DNA from: Sphagnum magellanicum
Lineage: Eukaryota > Streptophyta > Sphagnopsida > Sphagnales > Sphagnaceae
Assembly (NCBI GenBank): GCA_021904315.1
Contig: CM038919.1
Coordinates: forward strand, 22,175,666 to 22,239,665
Direction of reading: 5' to 3'
DNA: 64,000 bases
Below, piece after piece: positions 22,231 through 33,545 of the stretch. The stretch's first letter is position 1. Each line of letters begins with the position of its first letter. The notes beneath the pieces were generated by a model, which saw only the letters and a list, made by a program, of their open reading frames with translations, was not told the DNA's origin and searched no databases. The translations under genes and the position numbers were made by a program.

Positions 22231-23908
22231 TCCACGTTGTGATCTACTGAGGTTTGGTTCATGACAAATTTTGCCTCCTGCTTTACAATAAAGTCCGGGG
22301 GTGGAGGATATAATGCAGGGCTGGACTTGGCTATCACCGTGTCCTAGGACCCTTATTTTGAGAATGCCCCCATCCTAGGGCTTTAACCTACACTTCTAAA
22401 GCACCAGGTGTGCATATTGCATCCCCTTAACAGTGACAGGGCATTTCAGCGGAGTGTAATGCACTCTTTCTCATGTAATGCCGGCTTTCCCATGAAATGA
22501 GTGTGAAAATGAAAAAGATGTGCCAGTTTCTTTATTTGGAGGAACGGCCTCCACTCATGACTGGCTCAGCAGGGCATTCCTCTATACTAAACTGTCCCAA
22601 ATGAAGTCGAAATCTGTCTCAGGAGGGTTGCCACTATTGCTACTTAACAAAATAGAAAAAAATAAAACTGTCAATAGAATACCAAAACCAGTTACCAATA
22701 CAGATTGGCCCTAGACATGCACGCTTTGTGCCAGCAGGCAATGGCCACTATTGACCTTTAAGAATCCCATTTATAAACGAATGAGATACCCTACATCAAG
22801 GGCGGCTTTGACCATAAATTTTGGCAGGTGTCTAATGATCTGGTTTTGGTAAGAAAAAAATGCTTAATTTTTTGAACAATCTCAAGTGAAAGTGCCTAAC
22901 TTGTATAATATCCACCCAAGAAATTAATAATTGGGTCACTACATAACTAGTTTTTACAGAGTACACAATGCACTTCTCACTATTGGCTTTGTTAATTGAT
23001 GAACTTCCTAAGGCGAAATGGGCCTGCATGAAATAGAAACCTATGCCTCACAGTTTTTTTATTGGTGAATATAATTTCCATGTGAGAAAATCCAAAATTT
23101 TGAAATTTTCAATTTGTTTGGGTGAGGGAAAACTAGGATATGGGGACGCATCATTACAATTCTCCTATTATCACACACCAATTCCCGTATTGCCACACAG
23201 TGTTGGTCCCTATCTTTGCACACAAAAACCCTAACGTTACACATTGGTATTTCCTATCCTTGCACAAGAACATGTGGGTTCTGTGCACATGAACTAGTAA
23301 TCTTGAAACCTAGAGTATAAAGTGTGCAACAGTTGGGTCTTGTTGTCCATGATCAGGAGTGCATTGAATTGTGCAATCATGGGTTAAATGAAAAAATGGT
23401 GAAATCAAATTCTATTAATTAGTCATTGTTCACAGATTTCCACATCCATATCATATTTGCACATTTTGAAAATTGGGTTTGGTGGCCAACATAGGAGAGG
23501 TCTTGTATACCAAATCTCAGCAAGAAAAAGTTTTGATTCTGGAGAATGCTTTAAAATGTGTTCTTAATAGAGAGTGCAATAGTAGGGTCGGTTAGGTACC
23601 CTAGTTCCCTTGGCCACACAAGGATGTTGGCCTAAGGCAAGGTCCTGCTCACGTCACTACGTGGTCACTGGTCACCTCAAAGAAGACTTTCCCTAGACAT
23701 TTGTTCAATCATGCCAAAACTACCTCACAATTGCTTCTAACTAGTACTGCCTGGCTTACTACTGCTGCTACGGTACTTCCTTTGAAGATTTCTCCCCACA
23801 CCAGATCCTTTGCCTGAGTAAAAGTCAAGCTCCCCTCTCCCACTCCAGCTCCTCTCCATAGAATGGCCAAGCTAGCTCCCCACCACTAGCTAATGTGTTT
23901 AACGTGTA

Positions 23909-24187
23909 GCCTATGGTCCTGGACGGATCTCATGCTGTACCTACCTCAGTTTTACCGTGTTGAAATTTTGGGGCCACCGTACAAGATATTTTCAGGAGGG
24001 GTTATAGCATTACTTTGCAGCAGGCCACCCTGGGGATTACTTAATGATAAAGGAATTGATATTAAGTTGCGAACCTTTAAAATGTAAAGCACACCTCTGA
24101 CTTAATTGGCACATTGTGTTGAAACAGTCCTTGAGGTAGGGTAGGGTACAGCATGAGATCAGTCCAGATCACAGGACCATAGACTAT
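23909..24187. repeat. Foldback element with about 50-bp terminal inverted repeats (left arm)
   Basis: The left end (CCTATGGTCCTG, ATCTCATGCTGTACC, TACCTCAG) and the right end (TGAGGTAGGG, GGTACAGCATGAGAT, CAGGACCATAGAC) are inverted repeats with small gaps. About 180 bases lie between them. A mirror copy lies at about 44,915-45,193. In the third copy (B) the element is cut at 37,068, so copy B ends inside it. Confidence 0.65.
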
Positions 24188-24382
24188 CTAAAAGCCCCAG
24201 CATAAAATGATATGAGCCCCAGGTTTTGATGGCAGGTGCCTACATTGGTACCAGGGGGCATGCTGTCCTTGTTTGAAAATGTGTACATCTGAGTCAGAAC
24301 CAGGCCTTTTTTTTTTTCTGGATTTTAAATTGTGTGCGAGGGGCAATAGGATTACCGTCCCCTATGCCTAACTGGCTTCTTA

Positions 24383-24775
24383 GAGCATCTCCACCGGTGC
24401 TCAATATGTCACTTTGGATAATAAAATTAAATGATTAAGTTGAGCTGATTTTTTTTGGCAACCCCACCAATAAAACAGTAATTGGAACTGCATGTACGTG
24501 GGAACTACTAATGGCACACCACCTGGACCAATCATTATGATCGACAATCAGATTGGTCCAGTTTGATTGAGGCTACGATTGACTGAGGTGCAGTCAGGTC
24601 CAATTTATTATTCTTTTTTGGAGGTCCACAACGGTGTGCGCCTTTTACCAGCCACTGCAAGCTCAACGAATTTGGTGTAGGAAAACCAATTTCCTGAGCT
24701 AAACCGGCACATTTGGACTTTCTCACAACAAATTTTACTCTCTGGAGTCACATACTGAACACCAGTGGAGACGTT
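24383..24775. mobile_element. PIF/Harbinger-like MITE, about 393 bp (copy A)
   Basis: Its ends GAGCATCTCCACCGGTGCTC and, inverted, ACGTCTCCACTGGTGTTC share long stretches, and TTA lies outside both edges (24,380-24,382 and 24,776-24,778). The GAGCATCTCCACC end matches that of the 290-bp MITE at 21,334, so both belong to one end-type family. Copies are at 36,232-36,612 (B) and 44,327-44,719 (C). Confidence 0.7.
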
Positions 24776-25031
24776 TTAGCGATTTGTTGATTCAACTTTT
24801 GGCAAACATGGATATTTCAAAAGAGGCCCATGGTGGCTATTCACTTTTTTTAAAGGTAAGGCTGATTGCTCCCCAAATATTTTTTAAGTAAGCACAAGTG
24901 GCATCCAAAAAAAAAAGTGCAGAATTTGGCTCCATTACTAAAAAGGAAGGAGAGTCATTTGGGTGACCCAAAAAAAACATAAAGTAGCATTGATGCATAC
25001 AAATTTAAAACATCAAACTTCAAAACTAAAC

Positions 25032-28000
25032 ACAAATATTTTGAGGGGAGTTAAACCCAATTCTCATATCAAACTTTGCCCAACGCAACTCAAAGTCCCA
25101 CCCACCACACCCATGGGCTAGTAAAATTCATGATGAAATAATCACCATTTCTCCAGTGACCATGCTTGTCCTCATTGTGAAAACAGAAACACCAAGATCT
25201 AGGACACAAACATTTGAATGAATGTGAGCTCTTAAGTGGTAGAACCAACCCGCACCTTTTAATCTTTCCAACGCATAATGGTATCTTGATAATGGAAGTT
25301 TTCTTGAGTGAAAAATTCTTCTACAAACTATTGAAGATAGAAATTTTACTAAAAACATGTTACTAGATTTTCCTTACCAAATCCAACTACTGATTTTTTC
25401 CTTACTGAAACATGTTGTTGGATTTACATTAGATAAGCGTGTTACCAATTTTTTCTTATCGAAACCTCTTGCTGAATTTCATATTTTATCGAATTCACTT
25501 ACCAGATTTGAATGATTACTTTTAGAACCAAATTTTTTGGGATCATGCTTATTGTATGTTCCACCTTTTATAGTAGTTTTCTTGAAGGTACTTAAGGCTT
25601 TGCACCTTTGAAGACTATACAGTGGGTGTTTTGGAATAAATAATTTTTTGTTATACTTTTGTACGTATAATTTTTACTAGTTGTTTTTCCCTTCATATGC
25701 TACAAGTACTTTCTTGTAGGCAAGGTCTTTCTATTTGTATTTGCTTCAACTTTGTTTTTGTAAAAGGTTTATGAATCTATCCTTTAGTTTTGACGAAAAC
25801 TTATTTCAGTTTTTTGTTTATTCAAGGACAAGAAGAAGATTCTATCTGTTGCTCCCCATTTTCTTATTTTCAAAACTTGGTAGTTCATCGGGTGACGTTA
25901 GCATTTGGCAACCATATTGTGGATATTGAATCAAAATTTTTGGCTCGGTGTCATTCCTTTTCGGACAAATATTGATTAAGGTTCTTTGACTCTACCAAAA
26001 TATTGCAAATCTTTTTTTTGTGACAATACAATTAGATAAACCAAAATAATGAATAGTTTACAAAAAAATTCATTTGTTTATATTATGCCAACAATGTTGA
26101 CAAAAAGCATGAAGAAAATATTGGAGCAAGTTTTGTAAGAAAATGTTGAAGTAGGCCATGCAGGTAGCCTGAAGCAACTTGAGCTACAAAATATTGACAT
26201 GGAAGAGGCTATGATTTTCCGTAATTGGTAGCATAATGAATTGGAAGACGTTATCAAAAATATTGAACTGGAAGTTGGATGACCTAGCAAAAACCATCCA
26301 TCAAAACTACAACACATTAAGATTAAACCAAAAACTTTGCGAAAACTTATTTGGGACCCTACTGAAAATGAAGTTTTTTAGTACCATGAAACCATCGTGA
26401 CAAGTCCACATGCCAAAAAGAGTGAAATTGATCGACTCCAAAGGTGAATTGATGAACAATGTTAGCTTTAGGGGAAGGAGTTTTTCAACGATGTACAAAG
26501 TGCATAGTTTTCAAGGATGAATATTCCAAATGAGGAGGCATTCCACCATGAAATTTCGATACCCCTTGTTTTTCATATTTGTGCTTCTTTTCATTCATTT
26601 CTAGCTTGCACTTTTAGTCAAAGTTTGGGTCAAGTCAAAAAAATTCCCTTATACACAAACAATACTTGATCAATACTTGGTCAAATTTTTGTTCCAAATG
26701 TTCAATAATTGGTTTGTCCTTTTGCATTACTAAAATCGCCTCATAAAGAATCATTTATTCCACTTGTTTTTGTCCCCATTATCGGAAATGTCATTGAACA
26801 AAATCTGATAGGTTTTCCAAATTCAATGTTTTTTCATGTTGAACCATATAGACCATATAGACCATATTTTGGTTATGGTTATAGTGGCTTGGGGATTGTT
26901 CCTGCAATGTTGCCTCCAATGTTTAGCCCCTTCACTAACATTACTATAGCACCAAAGCCAATTTTGGGGGTTGCATAAGTTAAGGTTGTAACAGATAATG
27001 GGGAACCTTCGAATGATGATGATATTTCTTAACACAACTTAAAGATGCCACATATACTTCCTACTGGAAAATCGTACAATGAAAGGAAATGCAAACCATC
27101 CCTAATTGGAAATAATGATGGGCTTCTTATAAGTGGAGTTAGTGTACCTACAAGTGCTGGTGGTGGTGGACCTTTTAGTGCTAGTGGTGATGATCCTCTA
27201 AGAGATAAAAATCCAAGAATACACATCGAAAGACCAATAGGACCATGGGTAAGGCCTACATGGAATCCTTGGTACCCTCCCTGGTATCCTATCCAACCTC
27301 CTATAGCACCAAATTCTTTGCCTAGTAGGGAATCTTTACCCTATCCGATATACACCGCAGGGATGGACCCTAACGCCCATGTACGAATGTTCCACAAGGC
27401 CAAAAGACTAATGTAGATATTGTCAATTTGTTTTATTTTACCTTTCATGATGCCATATCGAAATGGGGAGAAAATTTTATGCAAGCACATTTAATTGGTA
27501 AGTTTAAAGAACTACAAGTTGTATTTTGCAAGTTTTATCAAAAAGTACAAACAAATGAACAAGTGTACATAACATTACGAATGATAAAACAAGGTGGAAA
27601 CAAGAAGGTGGAAGTATATTATGATCGTATACTAAAACTAGCAAACTACCTTCAACATTAAGCAAAGGACAATTTGCTGACCACTTTCTTTTGAACACAA
27701 GGAAGCAAGAGTCACTTTTGAAAAAAATATGGGTAATGCAAATGAATACCAACATTTTTTGGAACCACCAACCAAGTCAGAAAAAGTTGTTGAAGGAAGA
27801 CAAACAAATATGATCTACACCCAATGCAATAAGTCAGGACATTTTAAGGAATGTTATCATTGACAACTTAAACAAAAAACTTAAAGAAAAGAAAAGGGTG
27901 CAAAGAACGGAGTTTTGGCACAGATTAGTGGAAGTACTAGAAATAAATCTAGTAACAAGGGTAGTTGGGGAGAAGTAAATAAATCTGGTTCCATCATTTA

Positions 28001-29364
28001 TCGATGTTTTGTTTATGATTTTGTTGAACATAAGATCTACAACTATCCCTTCAAAGATGTGACTCAAGAAATGTTCAAGGAAAAAGTAATGATAGTCAAA
28101 ACTAAGGAAGATGTCATTGTCAACATGGTCATGGCAATTATTACCCATAGTCAATTATTGAAAAATGTGGTATTCAAGGAAAAAGAACCTCATAAGAACA
28201 AAAACCTAGCAAACTAAAAGGAGGAGGAAAAGCTTGAACACTCATTTGAAGTAGCTATTAAAAAGATGCAATAGAAAATATCTTCAATAGAATTGCATGG
28301 AGCCAATATTCAAATTCCTACTAGAACCAACTTCACCAAGAATTTTAATTAAAATGCCAAAAAACTTAATTGGTAGTGCGAAAAATAGAAACTACTAGAA
28401 TTTTTTCGATTTTGGAGGAAATAGGCCAACAACTATTGGAGAGTAAGCATACCCACACATTGGGTCACCTTTTCAAAATCACTCCTAATTTAAAAAATAT
28501 GTTGTTGCCAAATTTTTTCCCAAGAAGAAAAGTATCACCATAATAATACCAAATCTGATTATTGTTTCAATGGCGATCGATCTTCACATGGTTGTGATAC
28601 AAGTCTAGGCTTTCAAAATCATCATTGAAGACATCCTATTAGATGGAGGATTTGGCATCAACATCATGACAAAAGAACTCCGAGAGCGATTAAGGCTGCC
28701 CAATCCTAAACCAACACCATACACAATACAAATCGAAAATGAAACCACCATAAATCAATTGAACTCATTAAAGATTTCAAAATCCAAATCCACAAGATTT
28801 TGTACATTGCAACATTTATGGTAATGAAGAAAAATGTTTTGGGTTCCACTTGTTCCATGTTGTTAGGCTAACCCTAATTGTGTAATGCACACATTACTCA
28901 TGTTTGGGGAAACAACTTATTCACCATTGAAGGCAATGGAATAGTATGAACCATCAAAATAACCAAACATTTGGATAACAACACCAAACGTTTCAAGGTT
29001 TTGTTGTGTTATGATATGATGAAAGGCATTACAAATGAAGAAAAAGAGGTACTCCTTATAGTAGAATCAAATTTGTTTATGATTGGAACCATCACCTTAT
29101 TGGAACCAAAAATACTCAATGTTGTAATTTTCAGTGCAAAAATCGTATTGAAAATTTCATGTTCAATTTCCCACATTTTGAGGGAGAGATTGGGGTTGAT
29201 AATACTCCAACACACATTAGAGTCCCAAAATTGGATATTGCATGTTGGATATCAACAAAGGATATCCAAGTAAGACACCTCAATTCAAGAACTATTGACA
29301 ACCCTCAAATGGTGGAGCTAAATGCAACATTGGATGAATTGGTTGCTACAAGCACAAAAGCATT
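25032..29364 (+). mobile_element. Ty3/gypsy 5' half, copy A: gag, zinc knuckle, protease (decayed)
   Basis: In order on +: decayed leader frames, a Gly/Pro-rich segment (27,045-27,416), a gag core (27,428-27,661), a zinc-knuckle remnant near 27,819-27,860 (QCNKSGHFKEC, with the first Cys replaced by Tyr), a protease region at 28,621-28,730 (ILLDGGFGINIMTKELRERL, with DGG in place of DSG) and the stretch before RT (29,159-29,364). Stops and frame changes split every domain. The mirror on the other arm is copy C. At 29,364 the match to C ends abruptly and an inverted copy of the 440-bp R repeat begins. R is also at the 5' edge (25,032-25,468) in the opposite direction. The first clear arm-to-arm differences cluster beyond about 25,708. 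Confidence 0.75.
27428..27661 (+). pseudogene. Gypsy gag core fragment, copy A
   Basis: This 77-residue frame reads YFTFHDAISKWGENFMQAH and later LKLANYLQH. The spacing W...F...F...K...N..Q fits the retrotransposon gag (capsid-like) domain of plant Ty3/gypsy elements. It is only a part of the domain, ended by a stop at 27,659. Copies B (33,545-33,312) and C (41,674-41,441), both on the minus strand, differ at a few residues. Confidence 0.65.
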
Positions 29365-29370
29365 AAAAAA

Positions 29371-29805
29371 GAGGTTTCGATAAGAAAAAATTGGTAGCAT
29401 GCTTATCTAATGCAAATACAACAACATGTTTCAATAAGGAAAAATTCAGTAGTTGGTTTTGGTAAGGAAAATCTAGTAACATGTTTTTAGTAAATTTCTA
29501 TCTTCAATAGTTTGTAAAAGAGTTTTTCACTCAAGAAAACTTCCATTATCAAGATACCATTATGCATTGGAAAGATGAAAAGGTGTGGGTTGGTTCTACC
29601 ACTTAAGAGCTCACATTCATTCAATGTTTGTGTCCTAGATCTTGGTCTTTCTGTTTTCACAATGGGGACAAGCATGGTCGCTGGAGAAATGGTGATTATT
29701 TCATCATGAACTATACTAGCCCATGGGTGTGGTGGGTGGGACTTTGAGTTGCGTTGGGCAAAGTTTGATATGAGAATTGGGTTTAACTCCCCTCAAAATA
29801 TTTGT
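29371..29805 (+). repeat. R repeat, inverted partner at the 3' edge of copy A
   Basis: This 435-bp stretch (from GAGGTTTCGATAAGAAAAA to CCCTCAAAATATTTGTG) matches 25,032-25,468 in inverted orientation, and 35,536-35,972 (B) and 43,634-44,070 (C) in direct orientation. Its presence at both edges of A in opposite directions rules out a simple LTR pair. It marks a break where the mirror symmetry of the arms ends. Confidence 0.8.
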
Positions 29806-30377
29806 GAAAAAAAGCCTTCATAAACATAGGCCCAATGATGTGTGGACAAATTATTTCTAAACTTATTACCATCAGTTTGGTAAGTAATAAAATTTATCAT
29901 GGTTTAATATTCAAAATTATTTTGGAATAATGTTATTCATCCTTGTGCATTGTGTTTATGTTTGCAGAATTATGCATGGCGGGTGTTTGAAAAGTGCCCC
30001 ATTCCAACCAAGACATTGAAACGAGCATTGAATCATAACATGGTGCAGTGAAACGTTGGGTTACTTTTCACACAAAAGGCCTTAAAGGGTGTAGGATTGA
30101 CTAGTTGGTGTGGCAATTAACAACAACCATTGCATGCCACTACATGCACACATTGGAAATGAAAAAAAAGGTTTCATAAAAAACAAGGTTATGGAGGCCA
30201 TTATTACACGAAGTGTGGAAACAATAGCCCTTATTCCACTCGCCCATGTGTACCAACCAACCCTTGAGAGTGATGGAGCTTGGGGCGTATAGAACCAACA
30301 CCTTCCCAATGTTATTTACATGATGAAATTCCCATTCACCAAAATATTTTGTTGTACATGGGGCATTACAAGGCAAC

Positions 30378-30938
30378 ATGTGTAAACACCAAATTGTGGT
30401 CATTCTCACATGCACAAACATTTTTCAAAAGGATATCATTCATTACTATGGAATATGGTATCAATCACATCGTGGAGGGTTGGGTCACATGTTTGGGGAC
30501 CCACGACATATTTTAAATGATATGGAATCCAATGATGATGATGAAGATGAACATCTTGAAGGTGATGATGGGATCATGGAAATTGATGGGCTCATGAACA
30601 TGGAGCAAAATGATCTCCCTATGGGTGCCATTGTAGGGTCTAATGACACAATAAATTCATTAACCCCAATGGAAAGGGTTCTTGCACAATTGGTCACTAC
30701 AATGCAATAGATCACAAATGGATGTAAAGAAGGTGATGTGACACTTTGTGAACATGCCACTTTACACATGAGAATAATGGCATGTAATATTCCTTACATA
30801 TGCCTCACAAAGGCAAATGTAGTTTCACACCTAAAATTAGTATTACACCACATAGAAAATGGATTGGGAAATAGTGTCAAATGGTTCAAAGATTGGCATG
30901 AGACGATGCTCAATCACACAAATGTACGTACTAAATGA
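30378..30938 (+). pseudogene. Acidic hypothetical coding fragment
   Basis: I do not recognise a family. The open frame 30,378-30,710 ends with an acidic run (NDDDEDEHLEGDDGIMEIDG) and a short helix-like tail (SLTPMERVLAQLVTTMQ). After a single stop (TAG at 30,708-30,710) the same frame stays open to 30,938 (CEHATLHMRIMACNIPYICL, then LVLHHIENGLGNSVKWFKDW). About 187 codons interrupted by one stop suggest a recently broken gene or transposon protein. No start or splice site is clear. Confidence 0.3.
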
Positions 30939-31147
30939 TGTCATGAATAAATGTCTCAATTACTAATCACGATTGTTGCCATTAGCATTAAGAATTTTGT
31001 TTTAAAATCAATTTTGTATGGAGGAAACCATAGCCCAAATTCTTTGAACATTATGTATTCAACACACACATGAAGTCTAATATGGCACAAAGGTTATTAT
31101 TATTTCCAAGTAATAAACACAAAAAATGTGAAATGCAAAAACACAAG

Positions 31148-31460
31148 GATAGTGATAATATTAGTGTTAAATATAGGTATTGTAACTAGGGCACAAAATC
31201 CCAATTGGTAAAAGTAAGTACAAATGTAAGTATTGCAAGTAGGCCCCAAAATTCCAATTGGTAAAGGTAAGTACGGGTGCAAGTATTGCAACAAAACCCC
31301 AAAATTCTAGTTGGTAGAGGCAAATACCGTTGTAGGTATTACAACGAAGCCCCAAAATTCCAATTGGTAAAGGTAAGTATGGGTGTAGTTATTGCAACGA
31401 AACCCCAAAATTCTAGTTAGTAGAAGTAAGTATAAGTGCGAGTATTGCAAGTTTAAATGA
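31148..31460. repeat. 53-bp minisatellite, about five units
   Basis: The word CCAATTGGTA or its variant CTAGTTGGTA recurs at 31,201, 31,254, 31,307, 31,360 and 31,413, a strict 53-bp period. Each unit also contains GCCCCAAAATTC and GTAAGTA. Because 53 is not a multiple of 3, the same peptide (YQLEFWGF) appears in successive frames on the minus strand, so those overlapping ORFs are artefacts of the repeat. Confidence 0.85.
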
Positions 31461-33311
31461 AGAATCAACCCTAAATGCAATACCCATGCTTCAAAAGAAC
31501 CCATCTAGATGGTTTGGATACCCTTAAATGAAGACCTAGCCGTAAACACAATATTCACATGCAAAATCACTTTGAAATAACCCAACCCTATATGCAATAC
31601 TTGCATTCAAAGTCACTTCGAAATTACGCATGTGGGGTTTAAGCCTTTTTAAATGAAGATCCTACCTTAAATGCAATACCAATTGAGGTGTCTTACTTGG
31701 ATATCTTTTGTTGATGTCTAGCATGCAATATCTAATTCTAGGATTTTAATGTGCATTCGAGTATTATCAACCCCAATCTTTCCCTCAAAATGTGGGAAAT
31801 TGAACATGAGATTTTCAATACAATTTTTGCATTGAAAATTATAGCATTGAAAATTTTTGGTTTCGATAAGGTGATGGTTCCAATCATAAAGAAATTTGAT
31901 TCTACTATAAAGAATACCTCTTTTTCTTCATTTGTAATGCCTTTCATCATATCATAACACAACAAAACCTTGAAATGTTTGGTGTTGTTATCCAAATGTT
32001 TGGTTACTTTGATCGTTCATACTGTTCCATTGCCTTCAATGGTGATTAAGTTGTTTCCCCAAACATGAGTAATGTGTGTATTACACAATTAAGGTTGGCT
32101 TAACAAAATGGAATAAGTGGAATCCAAAACATTTTTCTTCATTACCATAAATGTTGCAATGTACAAAATCTTGTGAATTTGGATTTTGAAATCCTTAATG
32201 AGTTCAACTGATTTTATGGTGGTTTCATTTTCAATTTGTATTGTGTATGGTGTTGGTTTAAGATTGGGCAGCTTTAATCACTCTTGGAGTTCTTTTGTCA
32301 TGATGTTGATGCCAAATCCCCCATCTAATAAGATGTCTTCAATGATGATTTTGAAAGCCTAAACTTGTATCACAACCATGTGAAGATCGATCACCATTGA
32401 AAGAATAATAAGATTTGGTCTTATTATGGTGATGCTTTTCTTCTTAGGAGAAAGTTTGGCAACAACATATTTTTTAAATTAGGAGTGATTTTGAAAAGGT
32501 GACCCAATGTGAGGGTATGCTTACTCTCCAACAATTGTTGGCCTATTTCTTCCAAAATCGAAAAAGTTTTGGTAGTTCTATTTTTGGCACTACCAATTAA
32601 GTTTTTTGGCATTTTAATTGAAATTCTTGGTGAAGTTGGTTCTAGTAGGAATATGAATACTAGCTCCGTGCAATTCTATTGAAGATTTTTTCTATTGCAT
32701 GTTTTTAATAGTTACTTCAAATGAACATTGAAGCTTCTCCTCCTCCTTTTAGTTTGCTAGGTTTTTGTTCTTATGAGGTTCTTTTTCCTTGAATACCACA
32801 TTTTTCAATAATTGACTACAGGTAATAATTGCCATGACCATGTTGACAACAACATCTTCTTTAACTTTGACTATCATTACTTTTTCCTTGAACATTTCTT
32901 GAATCACATCTTTGAGGGGATAGTTGTAGATCTTATGCTCAACAAGATTATAAACAAAACATTGATAAATGGTGGAACCAAATTTATTTACTTTTCCCCA
33001 ACTACCTTTGTTACCAGATTTATTTCTAGTACCTCCAGTAATCTGTACCAAAATTCCATTCATTGCACCCTTTTTTTTTCTTTAAGTTTTTTGTTTAGGT
33101 GTTAAGATTCCAGTGATAACACTCTTTAAAATGTCCTGATTTATTGCATTTGGTGTAGATCATATTTGTTCGTCTTCCTTCAACAACTTTTTCTTACTTG
33201 GTTGGTGGTTCCAAAATTTTTTGGTATTCATTTGCATTACTCATATTTTTTTCAAAAGTGACCCTTGCTTCCTTGTGTTCAAAAGAAAGTGTTCAACAAA
33301 TTGTCCTTTGC

Positions 33312-33545
33312 TTAATGTTGAAGGTAGTTTGCTAGTTTTAGTATACGATCATAATATACTTCCACCTTCTTGTTTCCACCTTGTTTTATCATTTGTAATT
33401 TTATGTACACTTGTTCATTTGTTTGTACTTTTTGATAATGCTTGCAAAATACAACTTGCAGTTCCTTAAACTTACCAATTGGATGTGCTTGCATAAAATT
33501 TTCTCCCCACTCCAATATGACATCATGAAAGGTAAAATAAAACAA
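33312..33545 (-). pseudogene. Gypsy gag core fragment, copy B
   Basis: The 77-residue frame matches copy A closely (YFTFHDVILEWGENFMQAH) with a handful of substitutions. It ends at the same stop and is a piece of the retrotransposon gag domain. Confidence 0.6.

Larger units (their letters stand above)
17063..29364 (+). repeat. Inner left arm of the giant palindrome
   Basis: Mirror of 39,731-52,039. Coordinates of matched ORFs sum to exactly 69,102 from 17,063 to about 27,750, then to 69,095 after net 7-8 bp of indels. All ORF pairs compared from 17.07 to 25.36 kb have identical translations. I found one substitution near 24,115 and more beyond about 25,708. Confidence 0.92.
29806..31680. other. 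Unique spacer between copies A and B
   Basis: This stretch has no match elsewhere in the window. Its left part (29.95-30.3 kb) carries short broken frames I do not recognise. An acidic open frame and a 53-bp minisatellite within it are listed separately. The segment 31,460-31,680 repeats the word AAATGCAATACC several times and shows nothing else. Confidence 0.5.

Noticed and set aside
25032-29805. R repeats as an LTR pair of copy A
   Set aside because: LTRs are direct repeats; these two are inverted, and no primer-binding site or polypurine tract could be placed.
31148-31460. CRISPR-like array
   Set aside because: Units are contiguous with no unique spacers, and the DNA is eukaryotic.
31100-31504. 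Three overlapping minus-strand ORFs sharing YQLEFWGF
   Set aside because: They come from a 53-bp repeat read in shifting frames, not from genes.
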